This document shows, piece after piece, positions 33,395 to 41,814 of a stretch of DNA of 64,000 nt. The stretch is from Jejubacter calystegiae. GTDB taxonomy: Bacteria > Pseudomonadota > Gammaproteobacteria > Enterobacterales > Enterobacteriaceae. The DNA lies in NCBI RefSeq assembly GCF_005671395.1, contig NZ_CP040428.1, positions 3,906,001 to 3,970,000 of the forward strand, read 5' to 3'. Position numbers and translations under genes: made by a program. Each line of letters begins with the position of its first letter. Position 1 is the first letter of the stretch. A model generated the notes under the pieces. It searched no databases and was not told the DNA's origin. It saw nothing but the letters and a program-made list of their open reading frames with translations.

Positions 33395-35284
33395 ATGAGT
33401 AAAACAACGAATTTAATCAGCAGTGATTTATATATTGTTATTGATACCAGCCAGTCTATGGAAGACGAGGCTAAAACTCTGAGCACCGCACTCTCCACAG
33501 CGCTGAAGCAAGCTCGCCAGACCTGTCCGTCTGACCTGAATGTGGTTTTTCTGGGTATTGAAGGTACTTTCCCGGATACGGTATTCGATAAAACAGTCCA
33601 TGAATATCTGGTGGAAAACGGCGCAGCGGGGGCGAAGTTTAAAAGCCGCAAAAAAGGATCATTACCCAGCTCTGGTGCTCAGGAAGATTCAGCTTATGCC
33701 ATTGAAGACGTTATTCATTATGCCCCCTGGCGCCCCGGCGCCCAGAAAAACGTGTTTATTCTAACCGATGAAGGTCCACTGGCCGGTGGTTTAAAAGTCA
33801 CCGATAAATCACGCAAAGCGCTCAACGATACCATTAAAACCGCACTCGATAACGACACTAAAGTCTTCAGCTATCTTGGCACCACCCCACCGGAAATACC
33901 CTATGCTTCCAAAGCCGATGAAAAAGCGATGATTGCGGAATATCAACGACTGGCGCAAGAAACCGGCGGTGAAAGCTATACCTTCACTAAAGGCATCAAC
34001 GGATTTATCAGCATTCTGACCGATGCCATCTGCACCAGTCAGATCCCCCAGGAAGAAAGTCTGGAGGAGGAAGCAGAATCGCCCACCGATAAAGCTCCGG
34101 ATGACGCCAAAACGCCCCCGGAAACCGCCGATAAGCCCGATACCGGCTCACCCAACGGCGATGCAGAGCCTGGCGGTAATAGCGGCAGCGCTTCCGATAT
34201 CTGTTCCCAGGCGTCTGAGATTATCCGTGCCGTCAATACCCTGGCGGATGTGTTGAAAGGTCTGGTGGAAGCCTGCGGACCCAATGGCGGCTGTCACTGT
34301 CACGAGCCGCAAACGCCTCCTGCGCCAGCGCGCCGTCCCTGCAAATGTCAGCAGCATAAGCCGGTGCCCACTCCGCCGCCGGTGGAAGAAGAATCCGCCA
34401 TTGAGCCGAAGCCCGAAAAAGAGACGCCCGCTGTAAAGCCGGCACCCGAACCCGAAAAAGAAGCACCTGTCGTTAAACCGGCTCCCGACCCCGAAAAAGA
34501 GACGCCCTATACCGAGCTGGACAGTATTTATGCTATCACCTATTACGACAATGCCTTCACCGGCAACAAAGGCGATAACGGTGATATCTACCAGCATAAC
34601 GGCGATAGCGGCGATCTGGCTAAAAAGAGCATCGACAATCAGCACGGTTCCGGATGGAGTAATGCCACCACCTCCGATGGCACCCACTATTTTGGCTGGA
34701 AAGGTAATCAGATATATCGTCAAAAAGAGGGAGAAAAATTTCAGTATCTGCGTGGACTATCAGGCGGAGATTCTAAAGACGCATTTGCCTTTCGCAAGGA
34801 TGACCAGGGATATTTCCTCTCTGCCCGCGAAGGCGGAAAGATCTATACCTTTAAGCACCCGGAAACCAAATATTCTACCGTACAGGTCCGCAACGCGGCG
34901 GGTAACGCCGTAAACGTTTTCACCAATGACACGAAGGTTATTGATATCGCCTTTGACGCCGACGATCGATGCTATCTGCTCGACAGTTCCGGACGGCTGT
35001 GGCGGGTCGACGACACCCACACCACCGACTGGCAGGCCAAATACCTGTGTCAGTTTGCTTCAGTCGCTGGCGCTGGTGAACAGTGCTCCTACTTTGGGCT
35101 GGCGTTCGACACTAAAGGTCAGGTCTATCTGGCGGGCGGTATTCGCAGCAACGGACAGGCGAAACGCTTTATCGCCCGCTCACGCATCGATACGCCGGAC
35201 AAGGTCGAACTCATCTACGATGGGGGCTGGGGCAGCGCTTCCTACGGCAACCTGTCGTCACGAGCCTACCCGAAATTGAACTAA
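33395..35284 (+). CDS. von Willebrand A / propeller-like multidomain protein of unknown function
   Basis: A 629-residue protein without signal peptide or membrane segment. Residues 10-215 form a von Willebrand A domain with MIDAS D17-x-S19-x-S21 and D125 in F-I-L-T-D-E-G. Residues 216-265 are an acidic Pro/Glu/Asp linker. Residues 270-320 are Cys-rich (C270, C294, C300, C302, C316, C318), and 339-370 hold about two and a half copies of P-E-K-E-x-P-x-V-K-P-A-P-x. Residues 375-629 show four or five repeats of A-F-x-x-D-x-x-G-x-x-Y-L, suggesting a beta-propeller. It is monocistronic, with a strong terminator and an A+T-rich promoter region. Start 33395 follows GAAGAGG. Partners and role are unknown. 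Confidence 0.85.
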   Translation: MSKTTNLISSDLYIVIDTSQSMEDEAKTLSTALSTALKQARQTCPSDLNVVFLGIEGTFPDTVFDKTVHEYLVENGAAGAKFKSRKKGSLPSSGAQEDSAYAIEDVIHYAPWRPGAQKNVFILTDEGPLAGGLKVTDKSRKALNDTIKTALDNDTKVFSYLGTTPPEIPYASKADEKAMIAEYQRLAQETGGESYTFTKGINGFISILTDAICTSQIPQEESLEEEAESPTDKAPDDAKTPPETADKPDTGSPNGDAEPGGNSGSASDICSQASEIIRAVNTLADVLKGLVEACGPNGGCHCHEPQTPPAPARRPCKCQQHKPVPTPPPVEEESAIEPKPEKETPAVKPAPEPEKEAPVVKPAPDPEKETPYTELDSIYAITYYDNAFTGNKGDNGDIYQHNGDSGDLAKKSIDNQHGSGWSNATTSDGTHYFGWKGNQIYRQKEGEKFQYLRGLSGGDSKDAFAFRKDDQGYFLSAREGGKIYTFKHPETKYSTVQVRNAAGNAVNVFTNDTKVIDIAFDADDRCYLLDSSGRLWRVDDTHTTDWQAKYLCQFASVAGAGEQCSYFGLAFDTKGQVYLAGGIRSNGQAKRFIARSRIDTPDKVELIYDGGWGSASYGNLSSRAYPKLN

Positions 35285-35291
35285 CCCAGTT

Positions 35292-35317
35292 CCGCCCCAC
35301 TCGGGGCGGTATTTTTT
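35292..35317 (+). terminator. rho-independent terminator of the vWA gene
   Basis: CCGCCCC (35292-35298) pairs with GGGGCGG (35303-35309) around ACTC, followed by TATTTTTT. It lies 7 bp beyond the stop. Confidence 0.93.
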
Positions 35318-35484
35318 CTGTTTCCGTAACGTTTTTGTTTTATTTTTTACCGGATTCATATCAGTTATTAATTCACTATCCATTTTTATTAACTGTTATG
35401 GTTAAAAACTGCATTTCTGTTTCTGCCCTGACCTTCACGGCCTGAGTACCATGACGCTACCCCTTTCCGCTACGAGGTTACGTC

Positions 35485-36870
35485 ATGTTGGGTTTAGACG
35501 CCTTCCACCTGGCGCGTATACAGTTTGCCTTTACGGTCTCTTTTCACATTATTTTTCCGGCTATCACCATTGGTCTGGCCAGCTACCTTGCCGTGCTGGA
35601 AGGACTATGGCTTAAAAAACGCAATCCAGTCTGGCGTTCACTTTATCAATTCTGGTCAAAAATTTTCGCCATTAACTTTGGTATGGGCGTGGTTTCCGGG
35701 CTGGTAATGGCCTACCAGTTTGGGACCAACTGGAGCGGTTTTTCCCAGTTTGCAGGCAGTATTACCGGCCCGTTGCTCACCTATGAGGTTTTGACCGCTT
35801 TCTTCCTTGAGGCGGGTTTTCTGGGCGTGATGCTGTTCGGCTGGAACCGGGTGGGGCCAGGGCTGCATTTCTTCGCTACCTGTATGGTGGCGCTGGGCAC
35901 TCTGTTTTCCACCTTCTGGATCCTCGCTTCCAGTAGCTGGATGCATACGCCTCAGGGCTTTGAGATCCATAACGGTCAGGTAGTGCCAGTCGACTGGCTG
36001 GCGGTGATCTTTAATCCGTCATTCCCGTACCGACTACTGCATATGACCGTGGCCGCCTTCCTGAGCAGCGCCTTGTTCGTTGGCGCTTCAGCGGCCTGGC
36101 ATCTGCTGCGCGGCAACAGCACGCCTGCGGTACGCGCCATGTTCTCGATGGCGCTGTGGATGACGCTTATCGTAGCGCCGGTTCAGGCGCTGATTGGCGA
36201 TATGCACGGACTCAATACCCTGGAGCATCAACCCGCCAAAATCGCCGCCATCGAAGGACACTGGGAAAACCCTCCGGGCCAACCCACGCCGTTGCTACTG
36301 GCAGGCTGGCCGGATATGGAAGCGGAAAAAACCCGCTTTGCACTGGGTATTCCAGCTCTGGGCAGCCTGATCCTGACTCACAGTCTGGATAAGCAGGTGC
36401 CTGCGCTGAAAAGTTTCCCGCCGGAAGATCGCCCCAATGCCACCATTGTTTTCTGGTCATTTCGCCTGATGGTGGGGCTGGGCATGCTGATGATCGCACT
36501 GGCCGTTATCGCCCTCTGGTTAAGAGGCCGCAACCGCCTCTATACCAACCGGGCATTTTTACGCTTTGCGCTAGTGATGGGGCCTTCCGGCCTGGTCGCC
36601 ATCCTGGCTGGCTGGGTGACCACCGAGGTAGGTCGCCAGCCGTGGATTATCTATGGATTACAGCGTACCCGGGATGCGGTTTCCGCCCATGGAACACTGC
36701 AAATGAGTATCAGTCTGTTGTGCTTTATCGCAGTCTACGCCGCAGTATTCGGCCTGGGGTACGCCTATATGGTACGCCTGATCGGCAAAGGGCCGAAGGA
36801 CGATGACGTCGTGCCAGCGAACGGCACACCCGCCCGCCCGCTTTCCGCTATTTCACAGGAGACGAACTAA
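35485..36870 (+). CDS. cioA: cyanide-insensitive-type bd quinol oxidase, subunit I
   Basis: This subunit of the membrane terminal oxidase reduces oxygen to water with quinol. The 461-residue protein has about nine membrane segments. A haem-ligand histidine H21 is in T-V-S-F-H-I-I-F-P, and the G-R-Q-P-W-I-I-Y-G motif is near 386-394. It is about 60 residues shorter than E. coli CydA (522), mainly in the quinol loop, which is the mark of the CIO-type oxidases. It heads cioA-cioB-DUF2474. The start has ACGAGGT upstream. An additional CydAB is expected elsewhere. Confidence 0.93.
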   Translation: MLGLDAFHLARIQFAFTVSFHIIFPAITIGLASYLAVLEGLWLKKRNPVWRSLYQFWSKIFAINFGMGVVSGLVMAYQFGTNWSGFSQFAGSITGPLLTYEVLTAFFLEAGFLGVMLFGWNRVGPGLHFFATCMVALGTLFSTFWILASSSWMHTPQGFEIHNGQVVPVDWLAVIFNPSFPYRLLHMTVAAFLSSALFVGASAAWHLLRGNSTPAVRAMFSMALWMTLIVAPVQALIGDMHGLNTLEHQPAKIAAIEGHWENPPGQPTPLLLAGWPDMEAEKTRFALGIPALGSLILTHSLDKQVPALKSFPPEDRPNATIVFWSFRLMVGLGMLMIALAVIALWLRGRNRLYTNRAFLRFALVMGPSGLVAILAGWVTTEVGRQPWIIYGLQRTRDAVSAHGTLQMSISLLCFIAVYAAVFGLGYAYMVRLIGKGPKDDDVVPANGTPARPLSAISQETN

Positions 36871-37880
36871 TGGGAATCGATCTTTCGCTTATCTGGTTTG
36901 TCATTATTATCTTCGCCACCCTGATGTATATCGTGATGGACGGCTTCGATTTAGGTATCGGCATCCTGTTTACGGTGGTGCGCGATCCCGACGATCGGGA
37001 TGTGATGGTCAATAGCGTGGCCCCGGTCTGGGACGGCAATGAAACCTGGCTGGTGCTGGGGGGCGCCGGGCTGTTTGGCGCCTTCCCACTGGCCTATGCG
37101 GTGATTGTCGACGCCCTGACCCTGCCTCTTACTCTGATGCTGCTCGGGCTTATCTTCCGCGGCGTAGCGTTTGAATTTCGCTTTAAGGCCACCCCGGGAC
37201 ACCGCCCGTTCTGGGATCGCGCTTTCCTGGTCGGCTCTCTGACGGCGACCTTTTTCCAGGGCGTAGTGGTCGGCGCCGTCATTGAAGGCTTTCCGGTAGC
37301 GGATCGTGCCTTTGCCGGATCGTCGCTGGACTGGATCACCCCGTTTAATCTGTTCTGTGGCGTCGGTCTGACCGTTGCCTGGTCACTGCTGGGCGCCAGC
37401 TGGCTGATTATGAAGAGCGAAGGCCCGTTACAGGACGATATGCGGCGCTATGCCCGACCGCTGCTGCTGGCGCTGTTGGGAGTTATCGCCATCATCAGCC
37501 TGTGGACGCCGCTGAAACATCCGGCGATTGCCGAACGCTGGTTCTCCCTGCCCAACCTCTGGTTTCTTATGCCCGTTCCGGCGCTGGTACTGCTGTTCAG
37601 CGCGCTGCTCTGGCGCTATTCGGCCAATACCCGGAGCCATCATCTATCCTTCGTCTTCACGCTGGGGCTAATATTTCTGGGGTTCAGCGGTCTGGGTATC
37701 AGTATCTGGCCCTATATTATTCCCCCTGCCGTCACGCTGTGGCAGGCGGCGGCCCCTGCCGCCAGTCAGGGATTTATGCTGGTCGGCGCGCTACTGATTA
37801 TCCCTGTGATTCTGGGCTACACCGCATGGAGTTATCTGGTTTTCCGCGGCAAAGTGCGTCACGGCGAGGGGTACCACTGA
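36870..37880 (+). CDS. cioB: bd quinol oxidase, subunit II
   Basis: A 336-residue partner subunit with eight or so membrane helices. M-D-G-F-D-L-G-I-G-I-L near res 23-33 and the W-D-G-N-E-T-W-L-V motif near 53-61 are the CydB hallmarks. The start overlaps the cioA stop by one base (TAATG), and its stop overlaps the next small gene. It supports assembly of haem-containing subunit I; the whole complex lies in the inner membrane. Confidence 0.95.
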   Translation: MGIDLSLIWFVIIIFATLMYIVMDGFDLGIGILFTVVRDPDDRDVMVNSVAPVWDGNETWLVLGGAGLFGAFPLAYAVIVDALTLPLTLMLLGLIFRGVAFEFRFKATPGHRPFWDRAFLVGSLTATFFQGVVVGAVIEGFPVADRAFAGSSLDWITPFNLFCGVGLTVAWSLLGASWLIMKSEGPLQDDMRRYARPLLLALLGVIAIISLWTPLKHPAIAERWFSLPNLWFLMPVPALVLLFSALLWRYSANTRSHHLSFVFTLGLIFLGFSGLGISIWPYIIPPAVTLWQAAAPAASQGFMLVGALLIIPVILGYTAWSYLVFRGKVRHGEGYH

Positions 37881-38005
37881 TGAATAATCCTCTATGGAAG
37901 CGCCTGCTGTGGCTGGTCGCTATCTGGGGCGCCAGCGTCATGGCGCTGGGCGTTGTGAGCCTGGCGCTGCGTCTGTTAATGAGCGCGGCCGGACTGAAAA
38001 GCTAA
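37880..38005 (+). CDS. DUF2474 small membrane protein (CydX-like)
   Basis: A 41-residue single-span membrane protein beginning M-N-N-P-L-W-K-R-L, with a helix about res 9-34. Its ATG overlaps the cioB stop (TGATG), and it has the W-K-R-L-x-W motif of DUF2474 proteins found after CIO-type oxidases. By analogy with CydX it probably stabilises the oxidase. Its short length makes it easy to miss in annotation. Confidence 0.88.
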   Translation: MNNPLWKRLLWLVAIWGASVMALGVVSLALRLLMSAAGLKS

Positions 38006-38011
38006 ACTAAC

Positions 38012-38056
38012 GTATCGGCTCCGCCGGGACCGATACCGCACAGCACGGCATTTTTT
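38012..38056 (+). terminator. probable terminator of the cio operon
   Basis: GTATCGG (38012-38018) pairs with CCGATAC (38030-38036). TTTTTT occurs at 38051-38056, 15 bp later, so the structure is less compact than a canonical intrinsic terminator. Confidence 0.4.
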
Positions 38057-38102
38057 GCACTTCCCGAAGCTTGTCACCCCACCTCCGCTCAGGCAAAATA
38101 AA

Positions 38103-38124
38103 ACAATCCATCCAGACGGATTGT
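38103..38124. promoter_or_regulatory. candidate TetR operator before the TetR/SMR pair
   Basis: ACAATCC (38103-38109) and GGATTGT (38118-38124) are perfect inverted repeats 8 bp apart. They end 5 bp before the TetR start codon, consistent with autorepression of the regulator-efflux operon. Confidence 0.5.
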
Positions 38125-38129
38125 AATTT

Positions 38130-38696
38130 ATGAGCAAAGCCCATCATCGCCCGAAAGACCCCGCTGCGCTGCGCCAGCAACTGCTGGACAGCGCAGCGCA
38201 GATTATCGCCACCCGAGGGTTACCCGCCCTGACCCTGGATAAAGTGGTGAAAGAGAGCGGCATCAGCAAAGGCGGCCTTCAGCACCATTTCGCCACCCGC
38301 CAGGCGCTGATAGACGGGGTATTTGAAACCCTGCAGGACCAGATGCGAGCGGAGATAGACCAGGAAATGGCCCGCGAGCCACAGGCGCAAGGTCGCGCCA
38401 CCCGGGCTTACATTCGCGCCTGCGCCCGCCTGATGCCTGACCATGAACAGGAGATGAACCGGGCGCTGATGGCGGCCATGATGGCGGATCCCTACCTGCG
38501 CGACCAGTGGGCGGAATTTATCAATCAGCTGCCGCAGGATCCCGGCGATGAGGCGATAAGCCGCCAGCGTCTGCTGTGTCGGCTGGCGGCGGACGGGATG
38601 TGGTTCGCCGCCCTGTGCGGCTACCACACTCAGGCGCCGGAACAGCGGCGCTGGATTGTCGAACGTTTGTTAGAGCTTGCGGAGCGCGTGAAATGA
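38130..38696 (+). CDS. TetR/AcrR-family regulator of SMR efflux
   Basis: A 188-residue repressor with a helix-turn-helix at about 15-60 (L-D-K-V-V-K-E-S-G-I-S-K-G-G-L-Q-H-H-F) and a C-terminal ligand domain ending W-F-A-A-L-C-G-Y. Its stop overlaps the start of an SMR transporter (ATGA), so the regulator and pump are coupled and probably self-regulated through the dyad at 38103. Effectors are likely lipophilic cations or other drugs. Confidence 0.92.
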   Translation: MSKAHHRPKDPAALRQQLLDSAAQIIATRGLPALTLDKVVKESGISKGGLQHHFATRQALIDGVFETLQDQMRAEIDQEMAREPQAQGRATRAYIRACARLMPDHEQEMNRALMAAMMADPYLRDQWAEFINQLPQDPGDEAISRQRLLCRLAADGMWFAALCGYHTQAPEQRRWIVERLLELAERVK

Positions 38697-39019
38697 CCTG
38701 GACACTGTTAACCATCGCCATTATCTGCGAAGTGATCGCCACCACGGCCCTGAAACTGTCAGACAGCTTTACCCGGCTGGCGCCGAGCGTAGCGACGGTG
38801 GTGTTCTACGGACTGGCCTTTTACTGCCTGACCTTCACCATGCGCACTCTGCCCACTGGCGTTATCTACGCCATCTGGTCAGGGGCTGGCATTGTGCTGA
38901 TTGGTCTGATCGGCTGGCTGTTTCTGGGCCAGAAGCTGGATTGGCCGGCGATCCTCGGCATGGGGCTGATTATCGCCGGCGTACTGGTGATTAACCTGTT
39001 TTCCTCAGTGGAGCACTAA
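38693..39019 (+). CDS. SMR-family multidrug efflux protein (EmrE-like)
   Basis: A 108-residue inner-membrane antiporter with four helices. The essential glutamate is E13 in I-I-C-E-V-I-A-T-T, and A-I-W-S-G-A-G-I-V near 61-69 is the SMR signature. It exports quaternary or lipophilic cations in exchange for protons as an antiparallel dimer in known members. Translation starts at 38693, inside the TetR stop. EmrE/EbrA-like rather than SugE/Gdx-like, because of the A-x-W-S-G-x-G motif, but the substrate is not certain. Confidence 0.93.
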   Translation: MTWTLLTIAIICEVIATTALKLSDSFTRLAPSVATVVFYGLAFYCLTFTMRTLPTGVIYAIWSGAGIVLIGLIGWLFLGQKLDWPAILGMGLIIAGVLVINLFSSVEH

Positions 39020-39037
39020 TACTTCTCCCCTGCCCGC

Positions 39038-40993
39038 TCAGCGCTTGCCGGGCAGGGTTTTCAGCAGTTCTTCCGGCGAGATCGAGCCCACCACACTGCC
39101 CGGTAGCGGCATCTTCAGAATGTGGTTTTTGATCTTGCCAATAACGTGCATCTCGCAGGGCTTACAGTTAAATTCCAGCCGCAGGACCTCGTCCTGATGC
39201 ACCAGTTGCATCGGCGTGGCGCGAATCCCCTTCACTCCTTTGGCCTGCTTCGGGCACAGATTAAAGGCGTAGCGCAGGCAGTGTTTGGTGATCATCACCG
39301 GCACTTCGCCTTTCTCTTCGTGAGCCTCGTAGGCGGCATCGATCAATGCCACGCCGTGGCGCTGATAGAACTGGCGGGCGCTGGCGTTATAGACGTTGGC
39401 CAGGAAGCTAAGCTGCTGTTCCGGGAAGGTCGGCGCAGGCTCAGCCGCCGGTTTACGAGTGGCGCGCTGATATGCAGCAAGCCGTGCTTCAGTCAGTTGC
39501 TCCAGAGTTTCACGCCGCAGCTGATTCAACAGGCCGTTAGGCACAAACGGCAGCTCTCCCTGTAACATCGTCACTTCCCGGGCGCGATAGCAGGTCTGGC
39601 CCAGCTTGCTTAACCCGGAACGCAGGCTTTCATAAGCGCGCGCCGGATCTTTCGCCGGGGCGAACTCGCCCGTCAGGCTATGGCTCACCGAGGCCCCGGC
39701 CTCGCAGCGAGCGGTGAGCGTCAGGGTTCCGGCATCGCCGCTCAGGGTCAGATCCACCGCGATCCGCCGTTCGGCGGATGGCTTAAGCAGCGCCTGCTGC
39801 CACTGATGATCGAGGTTACGATTGATGGGCTGCGGCAGACGCAGTTTACGCAAAGCTTCCGGCAGTGCATTGGGCCAGACCCGATAGCGGCCAGGCCCAG
39901 TCTGCTGCACCTTGTTAATCTGGAAGCCCACCACTTCGCGTTTCACCTGCACGTTCAGTCCGTCGCCGTTAGTGAGCGGCGCATCGCCTTCCACTTCCAG
40001 CCACTCCGGCCCCACCCTGACCAGTTCGCCCACCGGCAGCCCGACAAAGGTCGGGGTATCGAAGGCGCCGATATCCCCTTTACGGCCGTTGGCGAAGTAG
40101 TCGGTGCTGCCGCGATGGAAGGTTTTATCCGGCGACGGCGCAAAAAAGTGCTGACTGCGACCATGGGAAGCCCGGGCCAGATCGCCGCGCTCTTCCAGAA
40201 TGGCATCCAACTGCTGGCGATAGTATGCCGTGATGTTCTTCACATAGCTCATATCCTTGTAGCGCCCTTCAATCTTGAAAGAACGCACGCCAGCATCGAT
40301 AAGCTGAGACAGGTTATCGCTCTGATTATTGTCTTTCATCGACAGCAGGTGTTTTTCATAGGCTACCACCCGCCCCCGATCGTCTTTCAGGGTGTAAGGC
40401 AGGCGACAGGCCTGGGAGCAGTCACCGCGGTTGGCGCTACGCCCGGTCTGGGCATGGGAGATATAGCACTGGCCGGAATAGGCCACGCACAGGGCGCCGT
40501 GAATGAAGTATTCCAGGGTAGCATCCACCTGCTGATGCACCGCCTGAATCTGCGGCAGGCTAAGCTCCCTGGCCAGTACCAGTTGGGAAAAACCCACTTC
40601 AGAAAGGAACTTCGCTTTCTCCGGCGAGCGGATATCGCACTGGGTGCTGGCGTGAAGATCGATGGGCGGAATATCCAGTTCCAGAATCCCCATATCCTGA
40701 ATAATCAGCGCATCCACCCCGGCGTTCCACAGCGAGTGAATCAGCAGACGTGCCGGTTCCAGTTCATTATCGTGCAGTATGGTATTCAGGGTAACGAACA
40801 CCTTCGCGCCATAGCCGTGGGCGAAAGGCACCAGCTCTGCGATATCACGCAGGCTGTTGCCCGCGTTATGGCGGGCGCCAAATCCGGGACCGCCGATATA
40901 GACGGCATCGGCGCCGTGCACGATGGCTTCACGGGCAATGCCCGTATCGCGGGCCGGGCTGAGCAGTTCAAGTTGATTAGGTTGCAGGCGCAT
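39038..40993 (-). CDS. rlhA: 23S rRNA 5-hydroxycytidine synthase, U32 family
   Basis: RlhA (YdcP) hydroxylates C2501 of 23S rRNA and contains an iron-sulfur cluster. The 651-residue U32 'peptidase-family' protein has the cluster cysteines C169, C176, C192 and C196 in C-V-A-Y-S-G-Q-C and G-D-C-S-Q-A-C. The R-S-F-K-I-E-G-R-Y-K motif is near 245-254, and a C-terminal domain has further Cys residues (C-K-P-C-E-M-H). Length matches E. coli (653). Its neighbour sutR/benE order is as in E. coli. The long open frames on the other strand are mirror images of this gene. Confidence 0.95.
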   Translation of the reverse strand: MRLQPNQLELLSPARDTGIAREAIVHGADAVYIGGPGFGARHNAGNSLRDIAELVPFAHGYGAKVFVTLNTILHDNELEPARLLIHSLWNAGVDALIIQDMGILELDIPPIDLHASTQCDIRSPEKAKFLSEVGFSQLVLARELSLPQIQAVHQQVDATLEYFIHGALCVAYSGQCYISHAQTGRSANRGDCSQACRLPYTLKDDRGRVVAYEKHLLSMKDNNQSDNLSQLIDAGVRSFKIEGRYKDMSYVKNITAYYRQQLDAILEERGDLARASHGRSQHFFAPSPDKTFHRGSTDYFANGRKGDIGAFDTPTFVGLPVGELVRVGPEWLEVEGDAPLTNGDGLNVQVKREVVGFQINKVQQTGPGRYRVWPNALPEALRKLRLPQPINRNLDHQWQQALLKPSAERRIAVDLTLSGDAGTLTLTARCEAGASVSHSLTGEFAPAKDPARAYESLRSGLSKLGQTCYRAREVTMLQGELPFVPNGLLNQLRRETLEQLTEARLAAYQRATRKPAAEPAPTFPEQQLSFLANVYNASARQFYQRHGVALIDAAYEAHEEKGEVPVMITKHCLRYAFNLCPKQAKGVKGIRATPMQLVHQDEVLRLEFNCKPCEMHVIGKIKNHILKMPLPGSVVGSISPEELLKTLPGKR

Positions 40994-41187
40994 GGCGCAG
41001 ATCCGTTATCGGGAAAATGGCGGCTATTGTAGTCACAGGCGACCGGAATCCAAACAGTTTATGCAGTACAGACTGCAGGGACATAGAAACAGGAGGTGAG
41101 GAGTGGATTAGAAGCGGTCCCCTCCCCCAGGTTAAAGCCATTTATCCGGTAACGCCCGTCGCAACGAGCGTCACCCGGCGTTGCCCG

Positions 41188-41715
41188 TTACGGATAATGG
41201 ATCAGCGAATGAAACAGGCAGGCGCGCTGCGTGTCGTTGCGATAGCTGTGGGGACTATCGCCGGCGAAGCGCGCTCCCTGCCCGGCCGTCAGGGTTCGCC
41301 AGCCGCCATCGGTCTGTAGCGCCAGCGCCCCTTCAATCACCACCACATGCTCTACCACACCCTGCTCGTGAGGCGTGGAGTGGCTGACAGCGCCCGGCGC
41401 CAGGGTAATGGCAAACAGATCGAAACGCAGTTGCTCGTCCCAGGGAAACAGCGGTACCACCACCATGGCGCTGTCACCGGCATCATAACCGGGCTGTCCG
41501 GCAATCGGCTGAGGCTCAATAAAGGCGGAAAACGGCACCTGAAAGCCGGTAGCGATCTTCCACAGGGTCGCCACCGTCGGGCTGGATTCGCCGCGCTCGA
41601 TCTGCCCCAGCATCGCTTTCGATACCCCGGTATTTTCAGCGGTCAGGCTCAGACTCCAGCCGCGAGCCTGACGTAACTGGCGCAGCGTGGCGGCCAGGTG
41701 AGAGGCCATATCCAT
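41188..41715 (-). CDS. sutR: XRE/cupin regulator SutR
   Basis: A 175-residue regulator with an N-terminal XRE helix-turn-helix (res 5-62, including N-T-G-V-S-K-A-M-L-G-Q-I-E-R-G-E-S-S-P-T) and a C-terminal cupin domain (about 105-172). E. coli SutR (YdcN) is reported to affect sulfur-utilisation genes. It is divergent from benE, with CGCTATAACG and CCTTGTACG/CGTACAAGG repeats between, so it probably regulates benE and itself. The start follows AAGGAG. Confidence 0.93.
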   Translation of the reverse strand: MDMASHLAATLRQLRQARGWSLSLTAENTGVSKAMLGQIERGESSPTVATLWKIATGFQVPFSAFIEPQPIAGQPGYDAGDSAMVVVPLFPWDEQLRFDLFAITLAPGAVSHSTPHEQGVVEHVVVIEGALALQTDGGWRTLTAGQGARFAGDSPHSYRNDTQRACLFHSLIHYP

Positions 41716-41740
41716 CAGATTCTCCTTACTTATTCGCCGC

Positions 41741-41806
41741 GCAGTATAGCGCCTTGTACGCTATAACGCACGGTGCTATATTCGCCGGACGCTATAACGT
41801 ACAAGG
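41741..41806. promoter_or_regulatory. sutR/benE operator region with nested repeats
   Basis: CCTTGTACG (41752-41760) and CGTACAAGG (41798-41806) form a perfect 9-bp inverted repeat. Within it CGCTATAACG occurs directly at 41759-41768 and 41790-41799 (31 bp apart), and an inverted TATAGCG is at 41745-41751. The XRE protein SutR is the likely binder. The benE ribosome site AAGGAG overlaps the right arm, so binding would block translation start or transcription of benE. Confidence 0.6.
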
Positions 41807-41814
41807 AGAGCACT

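Noticed and set aside
33148-33651. 167-codon minus-strand open frame across the start of the vWA gene
   Set aside because: It lies in A+T-rich DNA with few stops by chance and covers the vWA start; no domain or ribosome site.
39680-41032. 450-codon plus-strand open frame opposite rlhA
   Set aside because: Antisense shadow; no ribosome site and no family.
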